A stretch of 30,939 bases of DNA, taken from JAQGMV01 sp046597455. GTDB taxonomy: Bacteria; Pseudomonadota; Gammaproteobacteria; Burkholderiales; SG8-41. The notes beneath the pieces are model-generated. The model was not told the DNA's origin. It saw only the letters and a list, made by a program, of their open reading frames with translations, and made no database searches. The stretch is taken from assembly GCA_046597455.1 (NCBI GenBank), contig JBKJKJ010000485.1, positions 1 to 30,939 of the forward strand, given 5' to 3'. Position 1 is the stretch's first letter. Each line of letters opens with the position of its first letter. Both the position numbers and the translations under genes were made by a program. Shown here piece after piece: positions 15,032-27,600 of the stretch.

Positions 15032-15826
15032 TCAGACGCCGGTGTAGTCGATGTATCCCTTGTTGATCTCGGCGACCTTGCGCCTGAGCCGGTAGACGCC
15101 GCCGCCCTCGCGCGTCTTGCTCGCGTCGGTGTTGCCTTCGATCGTCGTGATCAAACCACCCGCCACGCTCTCGACAAATCCGGTGTGACCGAGCCCGCGG
15201 CCATGGTCCACGATGAAAACCATGCCCGGCTTGATCACCGAGGGGTCTTCGATAGCGGCCGCCGCGTTAATGCGCTGTGCGCCTCGCGCGGGCGCGCGAT
15301 TCCAGTGGTTCATGCAACCCGCGGTCTTGAGCATGGGATTCGCACGCCCGCCGGCTTTCGCCGCCTCGTCGAAGCACCAGTACACGAACGCACAGCACCA
15401 CGCGTATCCCGGCCCCACGCCCGCACGCTTGAGGTAAGCATCGACCTCGGGGCCGCGATTGGAGTTTCTCGGCACTTCACGCACGTGCTTCTGCTCCTCG
15501 CCATCGGCGACCTGGAGCACGTGGCTCAGGAACTGGTCGGCCGCTGCCTGGCTTTTGCCCACGCTCTCGCCGCCGAACAGAGCCGCCCACGTGACCGACC
15601 CGACGTCTCCATCCTGCCTCAGCGGACGGCCTTCCGCGTCGACGTGGCGCGCCTGGAAGAGCTTGACCACGCGCTTCGTCTTTGGACCGAAGTCGCCATT
15701 CCCGGGATCCAGCCGTACGGTCGGTTGCGAATCGAGCACCAGCACCTCGTTCAGTCGGGCTTTCAATGCCTTGACCACTTCGGCGTCATTCTCTCCGGCT
15801 TTGATGACGCGTTGCGGATAGTCCAT
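15032..15826 (-). CDS. Peptidoglycan-binding plus CHAP amidase domain protein, endolysin-like
   Basis: About 264 aa. Residues ~10-85 are a PG_binding_1 domain (GNGDFGPKTKRVVKLFQARH, then GDVGSVTWAALFG). Residues ~125-250 are a CHAP-type NlpC/P60-like amidase with catalytic Cys in YAWCCAFVYWCF (about Cys144), His in GLGHTGFVES (about His214) and a polar third residue in IEGNTD. Such enzymes cut peptide bonds in the murein stem. There is no signal peptide or membrane segment, as in phage lysins or secreted effectors. The start is placed at ATG 15826 because AAAGGA is 7 nt upstream; the ATG at 15832 is only 1 nt from that Shine-Dalgarno sequence. No holin or other phage gene adjoins it. It is divergent from the large membrane protein gene. 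Confidence 0.82.
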   Translation of the reverse strand: MDYPQRVIKAGENDAEVVKALKARLNEVLVLDSQPTVRLDPGNGDFGPKTKRVVKLFQARHVDAEGRPLRQDGDVGSVTWAALFGGESVGKSQAAADQFLSHVLQVADGEEQKHVREVPRNSNRGPEVDAYLKRAGVGPGYAWCCAFVYWCFDEAAKAGGRANPMLKTAGCMNHWNRAPARGAQRINAAAAIEDPSVIKPGMVFIVDHGRGLGHTGFVESVAGGLITTIEGNTDASKTREGGGVYRLRRKVAEINKGYIDYTGV

Positions 15827-16023
15827 TTTCATGTCCTTTTCAATTGGGTGTCACGGCGTGAGGGCGCCCCCATCACATCATTCCGCACGGCCCGCGTCAA
15901 ATGCATTGTCATAAGTTGACTCTAAACGTTCGGTCTAAGTCGAAACGCCGAATGACACGACTGTAGGGATACGCCCACAATGATTCGAGGCAATCCGGCG
16001 GTGTCGTGCACGGAGGATTTGCA

Positions 16024-19000
16024 ATGGCAGAAAAAGAGAGCTCGGCGCTTCCCGCTTCGGGTCTGGCAGTGATGGTCGCGCTGCTGTTCGGATACGTCGC
16101 GGTACACGAGGGGACGCTCGAACGATACCGCCCGGCAAAAGGCGAGAAGAACAGCGATCAGGTCATCGACCTCCAGGACGCGGATGCGAGGCTCTGGCAG
16201 GATCCGTTCACGGCAGTGCAGCGTCATCATGACGAGCTGCAGAAGGTGCTGGAGCGGGACGCATCGGAGAAACGGAGCGCACACCATCTCGAGCGGCATC
16301 AATTCGGCGCGCTTCACAAGGAAATCGAAAAAGCCCTTGCGAAAGGTCCGCTCACCATCCTCGGCGTCACCGTCTCCAGCGCACCTTACGCCGAGGACGT
16401 GGAGCGGCGGCAGCGCAATCGCTACGCCACCCTGGCCGGCCTGAACCGCTCGGCTTTTGCGCCCGACAACGGCGACCACATCGGTTACGTAGTCACACGC
16501 GCCGGCGATCCTTCGAAGAAATGCCCGCAGGACGTCGAGTCCCTCCCAGACAAGATCCCCTACGAGTGGTTTTCGCCGACGACAGAGCGGCCGCAGGAAA
16601 CCGTCGATGGGGGACTCGCTCAACGCCGGATGCTCGTCCTGTGGCTCAGCGAGGGCGCGCTGGCGAAACAGCCGATAGCAAGCCTCGAAGCCCTCACACG
16701 CTGCCTCGGCCTGAGTGAAGACTCGTCGCGTCTGAGCGTGCGCATGCTCGGACCCGCCACGTCCGACACGCTGCGCACGCTCCTCGCGGATAACGCCAGA
16801 ACGCCGCCTGCCACCGGTCCGAAGATCGAGATCTACTCTCCGAACGCGACCGCGTCGAATGACACGCTGCTTGAAGGTCTGGGCACGACGGTGCGCATTC
16901 CCCAGTGCCCGCAAGCGGGAGACCCGCCGAACGGGCGCGTGTGCGTGGCGCGCACCATCGTCACCGATGACCAGCTCGCGCAGAGCGTCATACTCGAGCT
17001 GGAAAGACGCGGAATCCGGCTGCGCCCGGAATGCATCTCGCCGACCGATGGCAACTGCAACACGCGTGATCGCATGGCGCTCATCTCGGAATGGGACACC
17101 TTCTACGGTCGCAGCCTGCCCGACGCGATCGGCCGCGTGCTCTGTCCGAAGTCGCCTCTCCAGTGCAACAGCGTGTTGCGCAAGAGCTACCTCCAGGGCA
17201 TCGACGGTACCGTGCCCGGAGAAAGCACGGCGCAGCCGGCTGCAGGCGGCGCGGCGGCCCGGACCGAGCAGAAGGAGGTGACGAAGGAGACCGCACGGGG
17301 CGAGCGCGCCGAAGGCCGGCATCAGTTCGATTACCTGCGCCGCCTCACCGATGAGCTCAAGCAACACAATGCCGATCCCCACAAAGGCGATATCAAGGCG
17401 ATCGGCATCCTCGGGAGCGACGTCTACGACAAGCTGCTCGTCATGCAGGCGCTGCGCGGCGAGTTTCCGCAGGCGCAGTTTTTCACCACCGACGTGGACG
17501 CGCGCCTGCTGCACCCGCAGGAATTCAAATGGGCGCGCAATGTCGTGGTCGCATCCGGCTTCGGCCTGCAGCTGCGGAAGGAGTTGCAGGGCGACATACC
17601 GCCGTTTCGGGATACTTACCAGACTTCCCTTTTCTACTCCACGCTGCTCGCGCTCGCGCCGGACTCGAGACCGCCGAATCAGAAGCAGCTCGGCGCGAAA
17701 CTGCCGCCGCGGATTTTCGAGACGGGTCGCCGGCACGCTTACGCGCTGGACCGCGACCGTGCCACCGGGACGTGCGATCGATACCGGCCGCTCGAGTGCG
17801 CCACCATCCATCCCGATTCGCCCCCTTTCGTGCCGATCGCGATGCGCAACGGATGGCTCTATATCCCGGCCCTGCTGCTGCTCGCCGTCATCGGCCTGCC
17901 GCTGTATTCGGCGATGCGGCGCGGCGGTCAGGCCGAGGACCTTTCCCGCCGAATGGACGCGAGCCCGGAGGACGTGCGGGCCGGCATCACGAGCCGCATC
18001 GCGCTCGACATCAGTCGCAGGATTCTCGCGCGACGACGCGGCCGTGCGCTGAAAGTCTTCGCGATCACGACCCTCGCGCTCGTGCCGGTGCTGCACCTTG
18101 CGGCCATACTGTTGCTCGACAGTCGGTTCAACGAGGAACCCCTCACGTTCTACGAAGGCATCAGTGTCTGGCCCACGGAAGCCCTTCGCCTCTATGCCGG
18201 GATACTCGCGATATTTCTCACCTACTGGGCGATGCTGCGCATGGAAACAAACCAGGTCGAGCTCACCGGATGGTTTTTTCCGAAGTGCCGCACACTCGGT
18301 CTTCCCGAGTTCGACTTCAACCGGCAGGGCGTCTGGACTGCCATAGCGACCAACCTCAGATGGGGAAATCTCAAACGCATACTCGCGTGCGATCTGCTCG
18401 AGGGGCAGACACTCGATACGCCCGATGCACGATTGAACGCCGAGAAGTTCTGGCGCGCATACGTGTTTCACAGCTCGCTCGCCGCGAGCGCGATCCGCAC
18501 GGCGCTGGCGGCGAGTGTCTTCATGGCGTTCTCGATGTCGCTGGTGTGGATTCTGGGCCTGCCGCATACGCCCTATCGCGGTAATTTCAGCCTGATCGCG
18601 GACAGAATCGCCGTGCTGGGCTGGAGCACGCCGCTGCTGCTCGTCCTCACGTTCCACGTCGTCGACGCGACGCTGCTCTGCAAGCGTTTCATCGCCACGC
18701 TCAGCGACCGACACACGCAATGGCCGGACGACACGCGCACACACTATGGAGCGGTGACAACCGATTCGTCCCAATCGGACCCCGACGTGGACGAGGCGTA
18801 CGACGACTGGATCGACATGCGGCTCATCGCCGAGCGCACGGCCGCGATCAGCAGCCTCGTTTACTACCCGCTGATCGTCATGATCGTGCTGCTGTTTGCG
18901 CGCAGCACCCTGTTCGATACGTGGCACTGGCCGGTGGGCCTGGTAATACCGCTCGCGGTCAGCCTCATCGTTCTCTTCGCGTGCTACATCGGTCTGCGCC

Positions 19001-19248
19001 GCGAAGCAGAAGCCGCCCGCGCCATCGCCCTGGCCAAAGTCGCGCGGCGACTGCTCGTCGCCAAAGGCCAGGGACCTGTCGCGGCGACGCTTGCGGCGCA
19101 GCTGGAGCTCATGCTGAGGAACATCGAGACGATGCGCGAAGGCGCTTTCGCACTGATCACGCAGCAACCACTGGTCAAGGCCTTGCTGATCTTCATCAGC
19201 GCCTCCGGGCTGGCGATCCTCGAGTATTTCGGAATCATTTCGTTCTGA
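16024..19248 (+). CDS. Large multi-spanning membrane protein with extracytoplasmic receptor-like domain, unknown function
   Basis: A 1074-aa protein with GGAGGA 7 nt before the ATG. One N-terminal helix (residues ~12-28) is followed by about 580 hydrophilic residues and then eight hydrophobic segments (about 611-630, 677-698, 724-740, 822-845, 862-885, 942-960, 970-990 and a last one ending LEYFGIISF). The hydrophilic region contains paired cysteines and two Rossmann-like stretches. One of these (about 455-545) contains KAIGILGSDVYDKLLVMQAL, FFTTDVDARLL and NVVVASGFG, and resembles a type I periplasmic-binding or receptor-ligand fold. A low-complexity linker (about 400-430) separates the two halves. 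I do not recognise a named family. The architecture suggests a sensor or transporter that senses something outside the cytoplasmic membrane. Confidence 0.85.
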   Translation: MAEKESSALPASGLAVMVALLFGYVAVHEGTLERYRPAKGEKNSDQVIDLQDADARLWQDPFTAVQRHHDELQKVLERDASEKRSAHHLERHQFGALHKEIEKALAKGPLTILGVTVSSAPYAEDVERRQRNRYATLAGLNRSAFAPDNGDHIGYVVTRAGDPSKKCPQDVESLPDKIPYEWFSPTTERPQETVDGGLAQRRMLVLWLSEGALAKQPIASLEALTRCLGLSEDSSRLSVRMLGPATSDTLRTLLADNARTPPATGPKIEIYSPNATASNDTLLEGLGTTVRIPQCPQAGDPPNGRVCVARTIVTDDQLAQSVILELERRGIRLRPECISPTDGNCNTRDRMALISEWDTFYGRSLPDAIGRVLCPKSPLQCNSVLRKSYLQGIDGTVPGESTAQPAAGGAAARTEQKEVTKETARGERAEGRHQFDYLRRLTDELKQHNADPHKGDIKAIGILGSDVYDKLLVMQALRGEFPQAQFFTTDVDARLLHPQEFKWARNVVVASGFGLQLRKELQGDIPPFRDTYQTSLFYSTLLALAPDSRPPNQKQLGAKLPPRIFETGRRHAYALDRDRATGTCDRYRPLECATIHPDSPPFVPIAMRNGWLYIPALLLLAVIGLPLYSAMRRGGQAEDLSRRMDASPEDVRAGITSRIALDISRRILARRRGRALKVFAITTLALVPVLHLAAILLLDSRFNEEPLTFYEGISVWPTEALRLYAGILAIFLTYWAMLRMETNQVELTGWFFPKCRTLGLPEFDFNRQGVWTAIATNLRWGNLKRILACDLLEGQTLDTPDARLNAEKFWRAYVFHSSLAASAIRTALAASVFMAFSMSLVWILGLPHTPYRGNFSLIADRIAVLGWSTPLLLVLTFHVVDATLLCKRFIATLSDRHTQWPDDTRTHYGAVTTDSSQSDPDVDEAYDDWIDMRLIAERTAAISSLVYYPLIVMIVLLFARSTLFDTWHWPVGLVIPLAVSLIVLFACYIGLRREAEAARAIALAKVARRLLVAKGQGPVAATLAAQLELMLRNIETMREGAFALITQQPLVKALLIFISASGLAILEYFGIISF

Positions 19249-19388
19249 CGCTACGTGGCGTCACCGAAAACCGCCACCGCCCCGCGCGAACGATTAGTTC
19301 CGCGGCGAGCCGGCCGCTGGCACGATGCGTGCAAGGCGATACGCCATGCGCCGGACGATATCAGCGCACATCGATCCGGAGATGGCAC

Positions 19389-20147
19389 ATGAGACTTTTC
19401 ACTTTGCTGGTCCTGGTCGTGTCGGCGTCGGGATACGCGGCCGATTCGACTCCGCGCACGCCGCGGGCACCCTGCGCTCACGCGCCGGTCCCTGCGTACG
19501 CGCCGGTCGGCGCACAGCCTGCGGCAGGCACGTGGACGGGCAATGGGTCCGGGGTGCGCATCGATGCGTCCTGCGCGGACGAGCTCGGGATTGCTTTCGA
19601 CGCCCTCATCACGCTGTCAGGCAGCTTCCGGTTCGAAGGCGACCGCGGTCAATTGCTCGAGCGGCTCGGTGCGGTGTCAAAAATGAAAGGACTGCGCTAC
19701 TGGTCGACCACTGACCAGCAGTGGACCCCGCTCATCACCCGCTCGTACGCTGTCGAACAACCCGGCGCCGATGCGCGGTATGACTTCAGCGCCGCCGAGA
19801 TGCGCGACAGGAAGGATGTTTACTTCGTCCAGACCGACAATCGCTCCCGGCACGAAGTCACGTTCCGCATGCGGGTCACAGTCGAGGGGCCCGATCGGAT
19901 CACCGCGCAGATACAGAACGTCAGCCCGGTCCGGTATTTCATGTTCACCGCCTACGCGCCGGGCGATCTGCGAACCGCGTATTTTCTCAGACGCCGCTCC
20001 GGCGACGTCTGGGATTTCTACCTCGTGAGCGCAGTCCGAAAGATGGCGCTGGGCACAAACGAGGCGTCGCTGCTGAACCGCGCAGCCGCGGCCTACCGCT
20101 ACGTCAGTGGGACGCGCGCGGATCAGGCGCCGCCGCTCGCACCGTAA
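19389..20147 (+). CDS. Secreted protein of unknown function (possibly DUF6675-like)
   Basis: A 252-aa protein with a short Sec signal peptide (MRLFTLLVLVVSASGYAA). The mature part holds LLERLGAVSKMKGLRYWSTT and a beta-rich body ending in a helix ASLLNRAAAAYRYVSG. The GAVSKMKG-YWS pattern reminds me of DUF6675-type exported proteins, but that is from memory and unverified. The ATG at 19389 has GGAGA about 7 nt upstream and begins the signal sequence. The open frame extends further 5' (to 18720), overlapping the membrane protein gene in another frame, and that part is a shadow. It lies 140 bp after the large membrane protein gene on the same strand and converges with parC. Confidence 0.75.
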   Translation: MRLFTLLVLVVSASGYAADSTPRTPRAPCAHAPVPAYAPVGAQPAAGTWTGNGSGVRIDASCADELGIAFDALITLSGSFRFEGDRGQLLERLGAVSKMKGLRYWSTTDQQWTPLITRSYAVEQPGADARYDFSAAEMRDRKDVYFVQTDNRSRHEVTFRMRVTVEGPDRITAQIQNVSPVRYFMFTAYAPGDLRTAYFLRRRSGDVWDFYLVSAVRKMALGTNEASLLNRAAAAYRYVSGTRADQAPPLAP

Positions 20148-20174
20148 CGCCCCGGCTTCCGCCGATCACGACAA

Positions 20175-22552
<2,378 letters not shown>

Positions 22553-22556
<4 letters not shown>

Positions 22557-24514
22557 ACGTCAGCCTCGACCGTATCGCCTTTCTCTTCCATCCATGCACA
22601 GCGCTTGTCGGCTTCGCGCTTGGACATCAGCTTCTGGAACATTTCGTACGTGTCTTTCGCGTCATCGATGCGCACCTTGAGGAGCCGGCGCGTGTCGGGG
22701 CACAGCGTGGTCTCCCACAGCTGCTCGGGATTCATTTCGCCCAGGCCCTTGAAGCGCTGGATCTTGAGCGACTCGGGCTTGATGCCGTCGTCACGCGCAC
22801 GATCGAAAATCGACTTGCGCTCCTCTTCGTCGAGCGCGTAGAGCTTCTTGCCCGCGCGCTTGCCCTGCGCCGGAATGTCGATCTTGTACAGCGGCGGGCT
22901 CGCGACGTAGATATGGCCGCGCTCGATCAGCTTGGGGAAGTGCTTGTAGAAAAGTGTCAGCAGCAGCACCGAGATGTGCGCGCCGTCCACGTCCGCGTCG
23001 GTCATCGACGCGATTTTTCCGTAGCGCAGGCCCGAGAGATCGGGCTCGTCCTCGGAGCCGTGCGGATCGACGCCGACCGCAACGGCGATGTCGTGAATCT
23101 CCGCATTCGAAAAAAGCAGCTCGCGCTTCACTTCCCAGGAATTGAGCGCCTTGCCGCGCATCTTGTAAATCGCCTGGAAGCGCTTGTCGCGGGCCTGTTT
23201 GGCGGAACCGCCGGCGGAATCGCCTTCGACGAGAAACAGCTCGTTTTCACTGATGACGCTCGATTCGCAGTCGGTGAGCTTCTCGGGCAGCATGACGACG
23301 CTGGAGGATTTCTTGCGCTCGACTTTCTGCACCGAGCGCGAGCGATCCACAGCCTGCCTGATCACCAGGTCCGCGATTTTTCGCCCCCAGTCCACGTGAC
23401 TGTTCAGCCACAGCTCGAACGGGTCGCGCACCATGCTCGACACGAGCTTGATCGCGTCGCGATTGGAAAGCTTTTCCTTGGTTTGGCCGTGGAACTGCGG
23501 CTCGAGCACCTTGGCGGAGAGGAAAAACACCGTACGCGACCACACGTCGTCGGCCATGAGCCGGATGCCGCGCGGCATCATGCTGTGGTGCTCGGCGAAC
23601 GCCTTGACCGCTTCGAACACGCCGTCGCGCAAACCGGCCTCGTGCGTGCCGCCTGCGGGCGTCGGAATCAGATTCGCATACGACTCCCCGAATCCTTTGC
23701 TGTCCTCGACGAACGCGAAAGCCCATCCGGCGCCTTCGCCCAGAGCGAAACCGTTCGCTTCGGTGACATATTTCTCGCCGTCGAATATCGGGGCCACCGC
23801 CTCGGCTTGCGCGAGCAGATCGGCGAGATAGCCTTTCATCCCGTCCGGATAGCTCCACGTGCGCGTCTCGGTTTCTTTCGCGGTTTCGATGTTGAGCGTC
23901 ACCTGCACGCCGGGGAGCAGCACCGCCTTGGAGCGCACCACGCGCTCGAGATCGGGGAGCGAAACCTTGGGACTGTCGAAATATTTCTTGTTGGGCCAGA
24001 TATGCAGCGCCGTGCCGGTGTCTTTCACGGCGATCGTTTTGGTCTTCTTCAGCTTCTCGGTGACCACACCATTCTCGAAAACGATGCGGTGCAGCCCGCC
24101 TTCGCGCTTCACTTCGACTTCGAGGCGATCGGCGAGCGCATTGGTGACGGACACGCCCACACCGTGCAGGCCGCCGGAGAACTTGTACGCAGCGTCCGCT
24201 TCAGTCTTCGAGAACTTGGCGCCCGCGTGCAGCTCGGTGAAGACGAGCTGGACGGTGGGGATTTTCTCCTCGGGATGGAGCCCGACCGGTATGCCGCGGC
24301 CGTTGTCGGCTACGGTGACCGAGCCATCCCGGTGCAGCGTGACGTCGATGCGATCCGAGTGACCGCCGAAGGCCTCGTCGGCTGCGTTATCGATCGCTTC
24401 CTGGATGATATGGGTCGGATCGGCCGTGCGGGTATACATGCCGGGCAGGCGCTGCACGGGCTCGATGCCTCGGAGCTTCCTGACCGAGCTTTCGTCGTAT
24501 TTCTTTGCTGCCAT
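22553..24514 (-). CDS. parE: DNA topoisomerase IV subunit B
   Basis: A 653-aa ATPase subunit. The GHKL domain shows EAIDNAADEAFGG (catalytic Glu39, Mg-binding Asn43), VADNGRGIPVG and the lid GGLHGVGVSVTNAL. The transducer domain follows, then TOPRIM with LVEGDSAGGSAKQARD (Glu at about 430) and MTDADVDGAHI (Asp506/Asp508). The tail FKGLGEMNPEQLWETT is typical of the family. The length is that of ParE, without the GyrB insertion seen in some proteobacteria. The ATG at 24514 begins MAAKKYDESSVRKL, in line with the family; an in-frame extension to 24589 is not family-like. Its Shine-Dalgarno sequence is weak (AGGA, 4-5 nt). It is first in the parE-parC operon. Confidence 0.96.
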
Positions 24515-24600
24515 GGGTCCTGGTGGGCGGCGCGAGGCGCCGGGGTCGGTGAAAACGGCGCATTGTAGCGCGGCCGACGCAGAACGCACGTCCCCGAATG

Positions 24601-24618
24601 GGGGGCCCGCGTGCCCCC
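24601..24618. terminator. GC hairpin between the cyclase gene and parE
   Basis: GGGGGC-CCGCGT-GCCCCC gives a 6-bp stem, 7 bp beyond the cyclase stop codon on the minus strand. No T-run follows, so termination activity is uncertain. Confidence 0.3.
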
Positions 24619-24624
24619 GCTTAG

Positions 24625-27600
24625 CTAAACTGCTGGCGCGTCTAGCTTCTCACGGACTGCCGGCGTCGTGGCTGAGATCCGGCGAGACCAGTCCCAGCTT
24701 CCCAATCCGCGGGGATCCAGCCTGGCGAGGATGCCGCGCGCACCGTGGGAATCGGCATCGCATTGCGCCTCACCGCCATGCCACGACAGCGCGAATGCGA
24801 CACGCGCCGCATCCCCCTGCATCCCATAGCGGCTCGCGGCGTCCCTCGCGCGGCGCAGCAGTTCGAGGGCAAGCCCAGTGCGCTGTCTCACGAGCTGATA
24901 CACGGCGCGCTGCAGCAACGCCTGCGGTCGCGCGACCGGATAACGTCGTGCAAGGTCGACCAGGGCAGCCAGCGCAGCGCGCGCGTCGCGCCCGAGCATC
25001 TGCGGATCGTGCGCTATCTCGCCTTCACGGGCGAGACACCAGAGTATCAGGAGGGTTTCCGCAATTCCCGCAGTCCCGGTCAGCGTCGAAAAAGACGGCT
25101 GACGTGCGCCGGCGACCACCGCCAGCCCGGCGCGGGCCGCTGCAAGAGCAGCCTCAGTGTCATGCCGCCGGACATGCGCTATCGCCTTCTGACCGTGCAG
25201 TTCGACGAGCGAAAGCCAATCCGCAGCCAGGGTTTCCGCCTCGCGCAGCGCGCTGAGCGCCTCGTCGATTCGATGTTGTGCGAGGCGCACGCGCGAGATG
25301 CCCAGGACACCCCAGCCTGCGGTTTGACGGTCCCCCCGCGCGCGGCCGCCCGCCGCAGTCGCTTCGAAAAAATGCAGCGCGCCTTCGAGATCGCCCTGAT
25401 GATAGTGCGCGAAAGCACGAACCACGGTGCATTCGTCGATTCGCCGGCTCGCTCCGACAAGGCGGCTCTGCTCGGCCGCGCTGATCGAGCGCGATATGCT
25501 GCTGTGCCATTTGCAAACGCCCGCATCGTAAATAGCGATGAACATCAACACCTGCGAGGAGACCGACGGATCGTCGATCTGGCGCACGAAGCGCAGTGCG
25601 AGTCGCAGGTAACGCCGGGCGAAAGCATGCAGACCGAGCATACCCGCGCCTACGACGACCGCCCCGTAAATGAGCGCGGTTTCGGGGCAGCCGCCACGGC
25701 GCTCGGCGAAATTCAGCGCGCATAGCGACGTATAAAACGACAGGGGATTGTTTCCCATGTAATACGCGATATGCCCAAGGCGCAGTAACGCAGTGGCGGC
25801 ATCGCGCTCCGCCTGCGATGATTCCCGGGCTCCGGACGGGAAAACACCCCGGAGGATTCGGATGAACGCGTATTCACCGGTCCTCGCGATCAGATACGCG
25901 ATGAGGCGCCGACCAGACGGTATGGGGCGCCCGGAAATTTCGAAACTCTGCTCCAGGTGCTGCTGGCTCATTTGCATGTCACCCTGCCACAGCGAGGCGA
26001 AACCCAGCAGCCTCTTGCATGCCGCCTTCTCCTCCGCAACCGCCCTGGGCTCCCGGCGGCCGAGAAATTCGATCGCGTCCTCCAGAAACTTTACGGCGTC
26101 GCTCAGCGCGTAACGCTGCATTGCCTGTTCACCCGCTTTGTGGAGATACTCGGCCGCCTTGAGGGCATCATCGGCTTTCTTCCAATGGTGAGCGAGCACC
26201 GGATAGACGGCGCTGGGCTCGTCCTGGTGCGCCTCTTCATACCACTGCCCAGCGGCGCGATGAAGCTGACGCTGCTGGGTAGGCGGCAGCAGGCCGTAAG
26301 CGACGTCCTGCGTCATGGCGTGCTTGAAGCGGTAGCGCAGGCCGGGCCCTTCACCGTCCGGCCGGATCAAATCCACCGCGGAAAACATCTGAAACTGCGT
26401 CGAAATCTCACCGCTGCCCGGCTCGCGAGGGTGTATAGCCCTGACGAACTCAGGCGTAAACCAGCGTCCCGAGACGCTTGCGATTTTCAGCGTGAGCTGC
26501 AGCGCCGCAGGCAGCCGGTCGATGCGGCTCGCAATGACGGCTTGTATGGTATCGGGCAGCTCCGCCATCCCGGGCACGCCGCATTGCTGCGACAGCGCAC
26601 AGTGGCCGTTGTCGATTACCAGATGCCCATTCTCGCGCAACATGTTGCACAGCTCCTCGCCGAAGAGCGGATTGCCGGCGGTTCTTTCGTGGAGGATCGT
26701 GATCGCTTCGGACGACACGCTTTTTGCGCCCACGCGATCACATATCAAGAGCTCGATCTCGTCGCGCGATAGTGTTTCCACTGCGACACGCTCGATGCCC
26801 GCTGATGCCAGCATCTCCCGCGCGCCCTTCGCTTCGGCGGCGTATCCCTTCCGCAGCACCAGCACCAGAAGGAGCGACCTCGAGCGCTTGTGCAGGCGGG
26901 CGGTGACGAGCCATGACATCGAATCCATCCAGTGCGCGTCTTCGAGAATGATCAGCGTCGGCGCTCGCGCGGCCTCGTCCCGGAGAATTTCGACGATCAG
27001 CGCGGCCGTGCTGTCCGCGCGTGATTCCTCGCTCATTCCCCGGCTCACGGCGTTGTGCTCGAAGCGCAGAGGCAGGACATCGTTGAGAAGCGGCAGCCAC
27101 GAGCGCATCACCGGCTCGGCCGCAAACTTCGCCTCGAGATATGCCCGGCGAGTGGCGTTGTCGCCGGGGCAACGGCGCGCGAACAATCCGTCGAGGATCG
27201 TTCGATAGACGAAGTAGGTGGTCTTTTCCCCTATTTCATCGGCATAGCCCGCGATCGTGTTGACGCAGTCTGACCGGGCCATCGCGATCAGCTCCGAGAC
27301 GAGCCGGGATTTGCCGACGCCCACTTCTCCTTCAATGACGACGAGCGACCCGTCGCCCCCCATCAGACCCGCGATTGCGCGCGACAGCTTTTTCTTCTCA
27401 ACTTCGCGGCCGATCAGCTCCGTGAGCGACGTCCGGCGCCCGCGAACACCCGCAGTCTGCATGATGCTCAGCGGTCGTGCCACCGCTACCGGGGCGCCCC
27501 AACTCTTCAGGACCGCCGGCGGCAGTGATTCGAACTCGATCGCACCACTCGCGAGTTCCCTCGTTCTCGCGTCACAGACGACCCCGGATCTGGCGGCCAC

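Noticed and set aside
15916..15950. TTGACT as a -35 box for the membrane protein gene
   Set aside because: No acceptable -10 lies at 16-18 nt spacing (GTCGAA at 17 nt).
15922..19167. Minus-strand open frame of about 1080 codons
   Set aside because: It is a GC-rich antisense shadow of the membrane protein gene at 16024-19248. It is full of Arg, His, Glu and Gln, with no domain pattern and no ribosome-binding site.
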